Of a DNA stretch of 64,000 bases, positions 26,051 through 34,569 are shown one piece after another. Both the position numbers and the translations under genes were made by a program. Location: NCBI RefSeq assembly GCF_001713395.1, contig NZ_CP016450.1:2418001-2482000 (forward strand), written 5' to 3'. The notes under the pieces were generated by a model. That model ran no database searches and had not been told where the DNA came from. It saw nothing but the letters and a program-made list of their open reading frames with translations. Each line of letters opens with the position of its first letter. Position 1 is the first letter of the stretch. Origin of the DNA: Sinorhizobium sp. RAC02. GTDB lineage: Bacteria > Pseudomonadota > Alphaproteobacteria > Rhizobiales > Rhizobiaceae.

Positions 26051-27285
26051 GCAGCGAACACACGGCCAAACCCGAAAACACCAAGCCGGGCGCGGAGATC
26101 GCCGTCGTGGGCGGCGGGCTCGCCGGCACGCTCGCCGCGTATCTGCTGGGACGCGCCGGCCATGCCGTCACGCTGATCGACCGCCATCGCAGTTTTCCCC
26201 GGACCTTCCGCAGTGAAAAGCTCGGCCCTGGGGAGATCGAGGTCTTTAAACGCTTCGGTCTTTCTGCAGCCATCGCCGCAAGGGCGGTCTCCTACGACGA
26301 GACCGTCAACATGCGCCGGGGGCAGGTGGTGGACCGCACACATGCCCGGCATTTCGGCATCCTCTACCACGATCTCATCGAGGCGATCCGGGCCGAGATG
26401 CCGCAAGGCGTTCGCTTCGTTCAGGGCCAGGTGCGCGAGGTGAAAGCCGGCGCGCGACGGCAGCGTATCGCGATCGTCGGCCATGAAGAGGTGACGGCGC
26501 GGCTCCTGGTTCTCGCAACGGGAACGGGCGATACCCTGCGGCGCGACCTCGGCATATCGCGCCGGATCATCCGGCCACGCCAGTCGGTTGCTTTCGGCTT
26601 CAACCTCTGCCCGACGAGTGCCGGTGGTTTCAGGCATACGGCGGTGACCTTGTATGGCGAGCGGGTGTCCGACGGGATCGACTATCTCAGCCTGTTTCCG
26701 GTCGCCGGCGCGATACGGGCCAACCTCTTCGTCTACCGCGACCGTGGCGATTCCTGGGTCCGGGCGCTGCGCGAGCGGCCGAAGGACACGCTGGGCGCCG
26801 CCTTCCCGGGACTTGCCGGGGCGATCGGCGACTTCGAGGTCGAGGGCCCGGTCGACAGCTGGATCACCGACATCGCTGTCGCCGAGAACTATCGGCAGGA
26901 CGGCGTCGTGCTCGTCGGCGATGCGTTCCAGACCACCTGCCCGGCGACCGGAACGGGTGTCGCCCGTCTTCTGAACGACGTGGAGCGGTTGTGTGGGAGC
27001 TATGTTCCCCGATGGACAGGCCATAATGTCATGACGGCCGCCGATCTTGCGACCTTCTATGACGATGCCGAAAAGCGAAGGATGGACGCCTATGCGCTTG
27101 CAATGGCAGACTTCCGCCGCCGCCTGACAATCGGGACGGAGATGGAGTGGCGGCTGCGCCGACAACACCATTTCGCGCTCCGACGCGTGGTGAACGGGAT
27201 CGACAGGCTGAGCCCCGCCCTCGTCGGCAGGCTGCGCCAACTCTGGGGATCGCAGTCGAGGCACAACGTGCCATCGGCCGTCTGA
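26047..27285 (+). CDS. FAD-dependent oxidoreductase of the PHBH/halogenase-like type
   Basis: A 412-residue flavoprotein. The dinucleotide motif is VGGGLAGTLAAYLL (residues 20-33), followed by VTLIDRH, and the second FAD motif is VVLVGDAFQTTCPATGTG. This is the glutathione-reductase-2 fold of aromatic hydroxylases, geranylgeranyl reductases and tryptophan halogenases; the halogenase WxWxIP signature is absent. It starts within the stop of the WecG-type gene, so it belongs to the polysaccharide operon, where such an enzyme is unusual. It might modify the lipid carrier, a sugar or an acyl group. I cannot name the substrate. Confidence 0.8.
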   Translation: MSSEHTAKPENTKPGAEIAVVGGGLAGTLAAYLLGRAGHAVTLIDRHRSFPRTFRSEKLGPGEIEVFKRFGLSAAIAARAVSYDETVNMRRGQVVDRTHARHFGILYHDLIEAIRAEMPQGVRFVQGQVREVKAGARRQRIAIVGHEEVTARLLVLATGTGDTLRRDLGISRRIIRPRQSVAFGFNLCPTSAGGFRHTAVTLYGERVSDGIDYLSLFPVAGAIRANLFVYRDRGDSWVRALRERPKDTLGAAFPGLAGAIGDFEVEGPVDSWITDIAVAENYRQDGVVLVGDAFQTTCPATGTGVARLLNDVERLCGSYVPRWTGHNVMTAADLATFYDDAEKRRMDAYALAMADFRRRLTIGTEMEWRLRRQHHFALRRVVNGIDRLSPALVGRLRQLWGSQSRHNVPSAV

Positions 27286-27291
27286 CCGCCT

Positions 27292-28173
27292 TCAGGAACC
27301 GAAGACGACGAACTCCGTGAAGGCCAGATCGCCTGGTGATGGCGGGTTCGGGCCCTTGAAATATTTCGGCCCGATCTCGGCAAAGTAGCGCCCGACAAGC
27401 CCCGTCACCGGGCCATTGGAATCGACGAGGCAGATCAACTGGCCCTTGCGCAGCAGATGACGGCCGAGCGCGCCGGCATGCTGGCTGAGGTCGGCATGGG
27501 AACGGCAATAGATGACCTGGCTGCACGGCACGAGGCCTTTCAGCACCCGCCGCGTCTTGAAAACGAAAGGAGAGGCCAGCCCGTCGCGAATGCAGATGAG
27601 CGCGCGGCACCCCATCGCTGCATGCTGCAGCAGCATCTCCTGCTCGTCCTGCGGCAACAGCCCAAGTTCCGGCGCGTCCGGCCGCACTTCGACGACCTGC
27701 ACAGGCTTGCCGGTGGAGCTGAGTATCGGCAGGAAGGCGAGCTGGCCGTCGGCAAACCGCTTGAAACGCAGGGCTTCCGTTACCTTCAGCGTGACGGGCG
27801 CGGGCGTGATGCTGAGATAGGTCACCTCCTTGCGCCGCATCGCCGTCATAACCAGCTTGAGGGCATAGGAACGAAAATCCTCGTCGACAGCCCAGCTTGA
27901 GAGATTGCAACGCACGGCATCGCGCTGCCCGAGTGCCGGAAAATAAAGCGTCAGCATGACGCCGACGATGCGGCCGGCGCTATCCAGAACATAGCCGTAT
28001 TGCGGAAAATCCCCGACCGGCCGGCGTCGCGCCATGCGGGTCAATGCCTCTTCCCAGTGTTTTCGCGGGCGTTCGGGAAAGCCCCGGCCGAGGCAATCGA
28101 TGACCGCCTGCCAATCGGCTTGCATAATCGGCCGGCAGGTAAGGCCTTCCGGAAGGGCACCCAAAGCGCTCAT
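27292..28173 (-). CDS. GNAT-like acyltransferase, exopolysaccharide locus
   Basis: A 293-residue protein whose N-terminal half has GNAT features: LTCRPIMQADWQAVIDCLGRGF, a central VLDSAGRIVGVMLTLYFP strand pair and SSWAVDEDFRSYALKLV resembling the acetyl-CoA loop. The C-terminal half is unassigned. ATG 28173 follows GGAG; a TTG four codons earlier is less likely. It is convergent with the FAD oxidoreductase, 6 bp apart, and follows the polymerase gene in the minus-strand operon. It may acetylate a nucleotide sugar or the polymer. Assignment is moderate because the acyl-CoA motif is not canonical. Confidence 0.6.
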   Translation of the reverse strand: MSALGALPEGLTCRPIMQADWQAVIDCLGRGFPERPRKHWEEALTRMARRRPVGDFPQYGYVLDSAGRIVGVMLTLYFPALGQRDAVRCNLSSWAVDEDFRSYALKLVMTAMRRKEVTYLSITPAPVTLKVTEALRFKRFADGQLAFLPILSSTGKPVQVVEVRPDAPELGLLPQDEQEMLLQHAAMGCRALICIRDGLASPFVFKTRRVLKGLVPCSQVIYCRSHADLSQHAGALGRHLLRKGQLICLVDSNGPVTGLVGRYFAEIGPKYFKGPNPPSPGDLAFTEFVVFGS

Positions 28174-28209
28174 GGCGGGCTCCAATTTGCAATTATAGGA
28201 GTTTAATAC

Positions 28210-29745
28210 TCACATACACTCTTTAAAATTGTGTATTCTTTCGTTCCCTTCACCCTTCGCGTGCTTCTCCCGGATCTGGGTGCCAAGCGAAACACCGACC
28301 AGCAGCAGGCAGAAACCGAGAGCCAGGGGCGAGAAAAAGGCCTCTTCCTGCAGAACGGCATTTGCCGAAATCGTCACGATCGCCACGAAGGCGAACAGGA
28401 AGTCGGGATTGTCGGTTTCCATCAGCCGCCTGCCGGCCGTCGTGGCAAGGGCCGCCAGGAAGCCGAAGAACACGAAGCTGCCGATGCCCATCTGGTAGAG
28501 CATGACGCCGACGGCGCTTTCGACGGGCACAGCCGCCGCCCCCTCGCCCTGCGCCCTGTCCCAATCGAGGTTGACGCTGGTGCTCGACAGATTGCCACCG
28601 ATGCCGAGCCCCTGCCCCAGCGGGTTGGCGAGAAATTCCCGGACCCCGGCGATCAGGCCGAGTACGTGATAGTCGCCATGCCTTGCGCCGTAGACGGTGG
28701 CCGCCACCGTCCACGTTGCGGCAAGCAGGACGACACCCGCCAGTGTCAGCCTGGCGCGGGATGGGCGATAGAACAGACGGCTCGCCAGCGCGACCATCAA
28801 CAGGAAGGCAGCACCCTTGGAGCCGATGACGAGAAGGACGGGAAAGGCCGCCAGCGGCAACAGCCAGCGCCCGCGAAAGAGCAGCCAGGAGGACAGCAGG
28901 CTGAGCGCGTAGGCATAGCTGATCGGATGGAAATTCGGCCCGCCGTTGCGGAAGATGCGGGGCAAGGCATCGCCGAAGAAGGCCGTATTGAAGAAGGTCG
29001 CCGTCATGGTGTCTTCGAGGCCGCGCAGCACGAATCCGGTCTCCCGCAACGCCTTCTCCCAGACGCCTGCCTCGATCTGTTCCTTGAGGCCGCGCTGAAT
29101 ATAGACATCGCCATGGAACAGGCCGAGAAAATCCATCCGGAAAATCTGCTCGAGATAACCATACCCGACGGCCACGGTGCAGAGGCAGATCATGCAGGCG
29201 CGCAGGTCGATCCGGTAAAGGCTGGCGGCAAGGATGGCGATGTGGAAGCAGGCGACCGGCGTGATCGTGTTGCGGAAATAGATGATGGCGTCCTTCGGCC
29301 CGCCGCGCACGGCGCCAAGCAGCAAGTAGACGCCAATCACGCCGCAGAGGAGGAAGCTGAATTGCAGCCACGGCCGCAGCTCCTGGAACACGCGGACGCG
29401 GGCCTGCAGGGAAGCCGCTGCAAACAGGCCGAAGGCGGTCATCAGGATGACGAAATTGGCGCCGCGCAGCGCGTCGAACGTGGTGTCGTCCGGAACGAAG
29501 GGCGTGAACCAGGCGACCACCAGATTCTGAAACAGGAAGGCGCAGGCGATGACCACCGGAATGCCGGCCGGCAGGGAGACCGTGAGGACGATCACCAGGA
29601 CAAAGGTCGCGGCAAAACCGAACGGCGTCCACACCGCGAAAGCGGCGACGGACGTGACGATGGCGAGGAAGGCGACGGCGAGATGAAACAGCGCGTCGGA
29701 TCGTGTTCCACTCCCTGATGGCCGTGTCAGCGCCGCGTCCGTCAT
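28210..29745 (-). CDS. Wzy-like O-antigen/exopolysaccharide polymerase or ligase
   Basis: A 511-residue integral membrane protein with about twelve hydrophobic segments and one large periplasmic loop (about residues 195-290), the plan of Wzy polymerases. The late GQGLGIGGNLSSTSVNLDWDR region matches the G.G.G...SV pattern of the O-antigen ligase/polymerase superfamily. It would join lipid-linked repeat units in the periplasm. ATG 29745 was chosen; a GTG three codons earlier is possible. It lies between the GH5 and acyltransferase genes in the minus-strand operon. Confidence 0.8.
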   Translation of the reverse strand: MTDAALTRPSGSGTRSDALFHLAVAFLAIVTSVAAFAVWTPFGFAATFVLVIVLTVSLPAGIPVVIACAFLFQNLVVAWFTPFVPDDTTFDALRGANFVILMTAFGLFAAASLQARVRVFQELRPWLQFSFLLCGVIGVYLLLGAVRGGPKDAIIYFRNTITPVACFHIAILAASLYRIDLRACMICLCTVAVGYGYLEQIFRMDFLGLFHGDVYIQRGLKEQIEAGVWEKALRETGFVLRGLEDTMTATFFNTAFFGDALPRIFRNGGPNFHPISYAYALSLLSSWLLFRGRWLLPLAAFPVLLVIGSKGAAFLLMVALASRLFYRPSRARLTLAGVVLLAATWTVAATVYGARHGDYHVLGLIAGVREFLANPLGQGLGIGGNLSSTSVNLDWDRAQGEGAAAVPVESAVGVMLYQMGIGSFVFFGFLAALATTAGRRLMETDNPDFLFAFVAIVTISANAVLQEEAFFSPLALGFCLLLVGVSLGTQIREKHAKGEGNERIHNFKECM

Positions 29746-29772
29746 CTGCACCACCGCTTACCGGATGCCATG

Positions 29773-30900
29773 TCAGTCCCCCTCGCCGAACAGCGCATCG
29801 AGCATGGCCGTATCGAAACCTTCGGCATCCAGGCGGCTTTCCATGAGGCCGAAACCCCGGTCGAGCTCCCAATAGGCCCAGCCGATGCCGTTCGCTTCGG
29901 CCGCCTTGCGCACGGCGCGTGTCCAAGCCACGCGGCTTTGTGCATCGACACAGAAATCCAGCACACCGAACTCGTTGAGCATCACCGGGCAGCCGGATCG
30001 TTCCGACCAGCGCGCGGCCTGCTCGAACACGGCACGGACAGAAGCCTCCGTCCAGGGTGTCGCCAATTGCTCTTCGACCAGGGCGGCGGCTTCTTCGTCG
30101 CCGGACGCACGAAGGGCTGCAAGGTGCGCGTGGACAGCCGGCGTTTCCCGCGTGGCCGGAAACGGCAGCCCGGAGATGCGTGCAAGCGGTGAGGCGCCCC
30201 AGCTCTGGCATTGGTGGGTGAAGGCCATGGGTGCGTAAAAATGCACCGCGGCGATCTGGTTGCCATCGGAGAGCGGCGGCGTGGCATCGAGCTGCCAGAT
30301 GCCCTGGTCCGGCGCGGGTCCCCAGATAAGGGTATGGTCGGGGCAGGTGCTGCGGACGGTTTGCGCAAGGCGATCCCGGAGGGCCAGCCAGGCCGTGTTT
30401 TCCATCGGCGGCTCGTTCAAAAGCTCGGGATAGACCCTGTCGGCCGGCAGGTCGGCAATGACGGCGCGCAAGCGTTCCCATCCGCGCAGCACGCGCTCGC
30501 CGGCCGCTGCGGCATCTTGAAGAAAGAGCGCATGAAGATCGGCGGCGGGATGCATGTCTACGAGGACGGAAAAGCCCCGGTCGGCGAGTACCGAAACGCC
30601 CTCCCGGATATCGCGCAACCCGGCCCCGTTTTCGGAAAGCACACGGCCGCAATCGACCGGCAGCCGGAAGGTCCTGAAGCCATGGTGAAAGAGCGTGTCC
30701 GGTACGCCATCGGCCGGAGCCAATCCACCTTCCCGGTCGAGCCATCCCGGTATGTTGATACCGCGGGTCAGAAGAGATCGGGATTGCGCCAGAATCGGTC
30801 GCGACGGCAAGGCCGTGGCCAGCACGGCCGCACCTGCAAGCACGAGCGCCTTCCGCCGCGAGACCGCGCCGGCCGGCCTCACCGCGCGCTCCTGCGCCAT
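29773..30900 (-). CDS. Tat-exported GH5-like glycoside hydrolase (cellulase family)
   Basis: A 375-residue periplasmic hydrolase. A twin-arginine signal (VSRRKALVLAGAAVLATA, about residues 14-31) ends near ILAQ. The (beta/alpha)8 fold shows FRTFRLPVDC, then the acid/base E163 in YPELLNEPP, the catalytic-pocket HFYAP and the nucleophile E310 in VMLNEFGVLD, the standard GH5 pair. In polysaccharide loci such enzymes trim or release nascent polymer, or clear misassembled chains. It overlaps the upstream chain-length gene by 22 bp. The polymer cut is presumably beta-linked glucan-like, but this is inference. Confidence 0.88.
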   Translation of the reverse strand: MAQERAVRPAGAVSRRKALVLAGAAVLATALPSRPILAQSRSLLTRGINIPGWLDREGGLAPADGVPDTLFHHGFRTFRLPVDCGRVLSENGAGLRDIREGVSVLADRGFSVLVDMHPAADLHALFLQDAAAAGERVLRGWERLRAVIADLPADRVYPELLNEPPMENTAWLALRDRLAQTVRSTCPDHTLIWGPAPDQGIWQLDATPPLSDGNQIAAVHFYAPMAFTHQCQSWGASPLARISGLPFPATRETPAVHAHLAALRASGDEEAAALVEEQLATPWTEASVRAVFEQAARWSERSGCPVMLNEFGVLDFCVDAQSRVAWTRAVRKAAEANGIGWAYWELDRGFGLMESRLDAEGFDTAMLDALFGEGD

Positions 30901-32999
30901 CGGACGACGGAATCGTTTGCCGCGCCCGCAGCACGCTCGGCGTCAAGCACGAGCGTCGCGCTTCGCGCCGCACCCTCATTGCCGAGACGCTGGTGCAGCA
31001 GGCCGTTCGCTTCCGCCACGTCGTCCGCGGCATCGAGCACGAAGAGCAGGCGCTCGACATCCGGAAACAGCGCGGCATCCCAATCCGCATCGGCAAGCGA
31101 CGGCCCAAGCAGGAGCACGAAATCATAGTCGCCGGCATCCGCAAGGCCCGCGCCGAGAACGAAAGGCTCTCGACGTCCCTTGCCGCCGTCGAATGCGCGA
31201 ACGAGTGTCGGCAGGCCGCTCGCGCCGTTGATGAATACGCCCGCGCCAAGCTCCGGGGCCGCATCCGGCTGGTCGGGGCGCGGCGCGCTGCTCAGTTCGA
31301 CCACCAGCACGTTTTGGCCGGCCTGCTGCAGGCCGATGCCGATCATCGCGCCGGCCAGTTTGGCGTCGGGCGCGTTTCGCAGCGGAGAGACGAGCAGCAC
31401 ATAGGGCGGGGCATGCTCGGTCAAGAGCGCGAGGATGCGCCGGACGAGTTTGAGCGTTTCCTGCGAAAAGGCCTCGCCGCCGCGCTGGAGAAACCGCCGC
31501 CGCATGGCGCGGATGCGCGACGATGCGCCGGCACTCGCCAATCCCGGCAATTCGTACCGGCCAAGACTGATCGGGACCACCTCGGACCGCGCCGGGACAC
31601 GGCGGCTGGCCAAGGGCGTTATCGCCGCTTCGTCAGGATCGGGGCCGGGATCGCGCTCGCCCCTCTCGACCGGTCCCCGCGCCACGGCAATGCCGGCGCC
31701 AACGAGGAGCCCCAGAGCGGCGCTGACCGGCAGGAGCAGCAGCGGCGTCGGCCAGGTGGGCTGCACCGGCGGGGCGGCGAAACCGATCACCTTCGCCTCG
31801 GAGAGCTGGAGCCCGCGCATCTGCGACGTTTCCTCCGCCCGCTTCAAGACATCGTCGAGCACGGTGCGGGCCGCCTGCGCCGTCGCCTCAAGCCGCCGCA
31901 GCTCCACCCGCGCGGCGTCGGCAGTGCGGGACGTTTCGCGCAAGGTTTCGAGCTTGGCCTCCAGTGCCGCGACCGTCTGCATGGAGAGGTCGTATTTCGC
32001 GTTCAGCTCCTGTTTAATCCGGCCGGCCTCGGCGCCCATCAGGCCGGCGGTCTTTTCCAGCTCGGAGCGCAGCCGGCGGATCGTCGGGTGGCGCGACTGG
32101 TAGACCGTTTCCGCGCTGGCAAGTGCGGCCGCGCGCTGGTTGTAGTCGGTGCGCAAGGTGTCGATCGAATCGGAGGAGACGATCTGCGACAGCCGGGCGA
32201 GACCGGCCGGCGAGGCGCCTGCCGCCAGTGCCTGGTCGTATTTGTCCTTTGCCTGATCGGCACCCGCGCGCGCCGCGATCACCTGGACAGTCACCTGGTC
32301 GATCTGGGATTGCAGGGTGCCGCCGGCCGCCGCATCGAGAAGCCCGTGCCGCACCTTGAAATCCCCCGTGGCGCGCTCGGCCTCGGCGACGTTCTTCTGC
32401 AGCGAACCCACCCGGTCGGCGAGAAGAGCGCTGACGTCGCTGTTGGCGTTTTCGCGGTCTCCCGCAAGACCCGCCTTGTAGTAGTCGACAATGGCATTGG
32501 CGATCCGCGCAGCTTTGTCCGCCGACTCGGATTTCATGCTGACCTCGATGACATAGGTCAGCCCCGCCCGCTCCACGGAGACGCGTTTCTCAAACCGCTT
32601 GAAGGCCGTATCCTTGCCGGCTCCGTCCGAGCCGAGGAAGGACAGCAAGCCGCCATCGGTGAATTCCGGGTCGTCGGCAAGGTCTTCGCTTTCGAACACC
32701 GCCATCAGCAGGTCACGCGATTCGATCACGAAAACCTGGCTCGCAACGGCTGCGCTGTCCGGGCCAATGCCGGGCAGGACGCTTTCGAAACGCGTGGAAC
32801 GTGCATCGCGCGGGTCGATCAGGATCGATGCCGTCGCTGTATAGGTCGGTTTCGTCACCGCGAGATAGGCGATTGCCAGCAAGACGGCGACACCGACGCT
32901 CGCCAGCACCGTCAGCCGGCGCTGCCAGAGCGTCCGCCAGACGGCGCCCACGTCGAACAGGGGCGGAAAGCTGCTTTTTTCGATCTGCTGCGCTGCCAT
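30879..32999 (-). CDS. Wzc/GumC-like polysaccharide co-polymerase with degenerate BY-kinase domain
   Basis: A 706-residue inner-membrane protein. The Wzz domain (about residues 10-120) opens with LWQRRLTVLASVGVAVLLAI and a second membrane helix lies near PTPLLLLPVSAALGLLVG; long coiled coils (about 170-400) fill the periplasmic part. The C-terminal 230 residues follow the tyrosine-kinase fold, but the Walker A site reads SPLRNAPDAKLAG without GKS/T, Walker A' is VLVVELSS, and Walker B is DFVLLLGP. There is no terminal tyrosine cluster. It probably sets chain length without phosphorylation. ATG 32999 was preferred over a TTG at 33044. Confidence 0.88.
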   Translation of the reverse strand: MAAQQIEKSSFPPLFDVGAVWRTLWQRRLTVLASVGVAVLLAIAYLAVTKPTYTATASILIDPRDARSTRFESVLPGIGPDSAAVASQVFVIESRDLLMAVFESEDLADDPEFTDGGLLSFLGSDGAGKDTAFKRFEKRVSVERAGLTYVIEVSMKSESADKAARIANAIVDYYKAGLAGDRENANSDVSALLADRVGSLQKNVAEAERATGDFKVRHGLLDAAAGGTLQSQIDQVTVQVIAARAGADQAKDKYDQALAAGASPAGLARLSQIVSSDSIDTLRTDYNQRAAALASAETVYQSRHPTIRRLRSELEKTAGLMGAEAGRIKQELNAKYDLSMQTVAALEAKLETLRETSRTADAARVELRRLEATAQAARTVLDDVLKRAEETSQMRGLQLSEAKVIGFAAPPVQPTWPTPLLLLPVSAALGLLVGAGIAVARGPVERGERDPGPDPDEAAITPLASRRVPARSEVVPISLGRYELPGLASAGASSRIRAMRRRFLQRGGEAFSQETLKLVRRILALLTEHAPPYVLLVSPLRNAPDAKLAGAMIGIGLQQAGQNVLVVELSSAPRPDQPDAAPELGAGVFINGASGLPTLVRAFDGGKGRREPFVLGAGLADAGDYDFVLLLGPSLADADWDAALFPDVERLLFVLDAADDVAEANGLLHQRLGNEGAARSATLVLDAERAAGAANDSVVRWRRSAR

Positions 33000-33088
33000 T
33001 TCCGCCGTCTCTGTCCCTGCGGTTGTGCCTGGAACTATCGGCAATCAGCGTTAGCTCTTCGTTAAAATTCCACCATAAGCATCATTTC

Positions 33089-33101
33089 ACTTTCTGAAAG
33101 T
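33089..33101. promoter_or_regulatory. Palindrome in the divergent wzc/wzx promoter region
   Basis: ACTTTCTGAAAGT has perfect 6-bp arms. It lies between the minus-strand polysaccharide operon and the wzx/GT4 operon, so one regulator could serve both. No protein is implicated. The rest of 33000-33180 shows no other clear site. Confidence 0.35.
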
Positions 33102-33180
33102 AACCATTACGCGAGTTTCTCGTGGCGCAGTTGCCCCTTTTTGGCGTATCTGGTGATCGTCAAATCGGGAGCCGAGCGTC

Positions 33181-34569
33181 ATGGCGCGCAGGAACGAAAG
33201 CAGTCGACGGGCGGGGCCGGGTGCCAGGCTGCCGATTGGCGTGCTGGCACGGAACGGCGTTGCGGCGGGCGTCATCAAGCTCGCCAGTGCCGGCCTGTCC
33301 TTCCTGATGCTGGCAGCGGCAGCCATGGTGACCGACGAGCGGCAATTCGGCCTCTACAGCACGGCCTATGCCGGCGCGAGCCTGGTGTCCTTCTTCTCGC
33401 TGATCGGTCAGCATGCCGTGGTGCTGCGCTTCTGGCCGCAATATGCCGGCAGCGACGACCAGCCAGCCGCCAATGCCCTCATGGCGCGCGCCATGCTGGT
33501 GGCATTGGCCGGTCTCGTCTTCTCCAGCCTTCTCGTCGGTGCGATTGCGTTCCTTCCCCTCGCCCCGGACGTGCCGGAATGGCGCCCGCTATGCTTTGCC
33601 ACCGCCGTTCTGGCCTTCGCACTCGGCTGGTCGGAATTCACCTCCTGTGCCTTGCGCGCCAAGAACGCGCTCTTCAGCGGTCTGCTACCGCGTGACATCT
33701 TCTGGCGCGTCACGGGGATCGCGGCGTTCGCCGCCGCTGGCCTTCTCGCCACCGGCATGAGCGCCGTCGCGGCGACCTATCTCACCGCCCTGCTGCTTAT
33801 CGCCTGCGTCCTGCCGCAGACCATCGTCCTGCTACGCGACACGTTTGGCGCAGCCCGCGGGCCGCTCAGCGCCGCGCAGAAGGCGGAGTTCACGAGCGTG
33901 ACGTTTGGGCTCTGGGGCGTCACCGCCCTGCCGCCGGCGCTCAGCCAAGCGAGTACATTGCTCGTCGCGGTCATCCTCGGCCCGGAAGCGGCCGGCGCGA
34001 TCTTCGTCGCCGACCGCATTATGCGCCTTGCCATCCTCGCCCTCACCGGCATCAACCAGGCGATTGCACCGCAGATTTCCAGCAGTTTCTACCGGGGCGA
34101 CCGCCAGCATGTGCAGCGCATAACCGGCCTGACGGCCATCGGCGGCTTTGCCGCCGCGCTTCTCATGCTGGCGATCTTCATCGTCTTCGGCAAACCGATC
34201 CTTGCCATCTTCCAGCCGGCCTACGCGACGGACACCATTCATGCGGTGCTGGTCATTCTCGGTATCGGCGCCCTCGTCGGCACGGCCTGCGGGCCGACCG
34301 AACTCCTCCTGCAACTGACCGGCCTGCAACGGGCGCTTTTCCGAACCCTGATCGTCGTCAATTCGGCCGGGCTCGCGCTGACCGCGCTCCTCACCTACGG
34401 CATCGGCCCCATCGGCGCTGCGCTTGGCATTGCAGGTACCCTGATGGCGTGGTGCGTCACGGGCGTGACCATCGCCCGCCGCCGGCTCGGCATCGACCCC
34501 TCGATCCTCGGTTTCTTTACGGGGCCGGATGCGACGACCGTACGAACCATCCTGAAAGGTCGCGCATGA
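33181..34569 (+). CDS. Wzx-like polysaccharide flippase (MOP superfamily)
   Basis: A 462-residue membrane protein with about twelve to fourteen hydrophobic segments. ARNGVAAGVIKLASAGLSF near the start, the FWRVTGIAAFAAAG region and the FVADRIMRLAILALTGINQA block fit PST/Wzx flippases, which turn undecaprenyl-linked repeat units to the periplasm. It starts a two-gene plus-strand operon with the GT4 gene, overlapping it by ATGA. The partner polymerase is at 28210-29745. Confidence 0.85.
   Translation: MARRNESSRRAGPGARLPIGVLARNGVAAGVIKLASAGLSFLMLAAAAMVTDERQFGLYSTAYAGASLVSFFSLIGQHAVVLRFWPQYAGSDDQPAANALMARAMLVALAGLVFSSLLVGAIAFLPLAPDVPEWRPLCFATAVLAFALGWSEFTSCALRAKNALFSGLLPRDIFWRVTGIAAFAAAGLLATGMSAVAATYLTALLLIACVLPQTIVLLRDTFGAARGPLSAAQKAEFTSVTFGLWGVTALPPALSQASTLLVAVILGPEAAGAIFVADRIMRLAILALTGINQAIAPQISSSFYRGDRQHVQRITGLTAIGGFAAALLMLAIFIVFGKPILAIFQPAYATDTIHAVLVILGIGALVGTACGPTELLLQLTGLQRALFRTLIVVNSAGLALTALLTYGIGPIGAALGIAGTLMAWCVTGVTIARRRLGIDPSILGFFTGPDATTVRTILKGRA

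Noticed and set aside
25537..27285. FAD oxidoreductase extended to 582 codons
   Set aside because: The extra N-terminus lies inside the WecG-type gene in another frame; the FAD motif sits correctly after the ATG at 26047.
28231..29718. 495-codon plus-strand frame opposite the Wzy-like gene
   Set aside because: Complement of a hydrophobic membrane protein often gives such a charged open frame; no start signal.
28250..31264. 1004-codon open frame on the minus strand
   Set aside because: It lies in another frame of the polymerase, GH5 and co-polymerase genes, with arginine-rich shadow composition.
30993..33065. 690-codon plus-strand frame opposite the co-polymerase gene
   Set aside because: Antisense shadow; the real gene has membrane helices and coiled coils on the minus strand.
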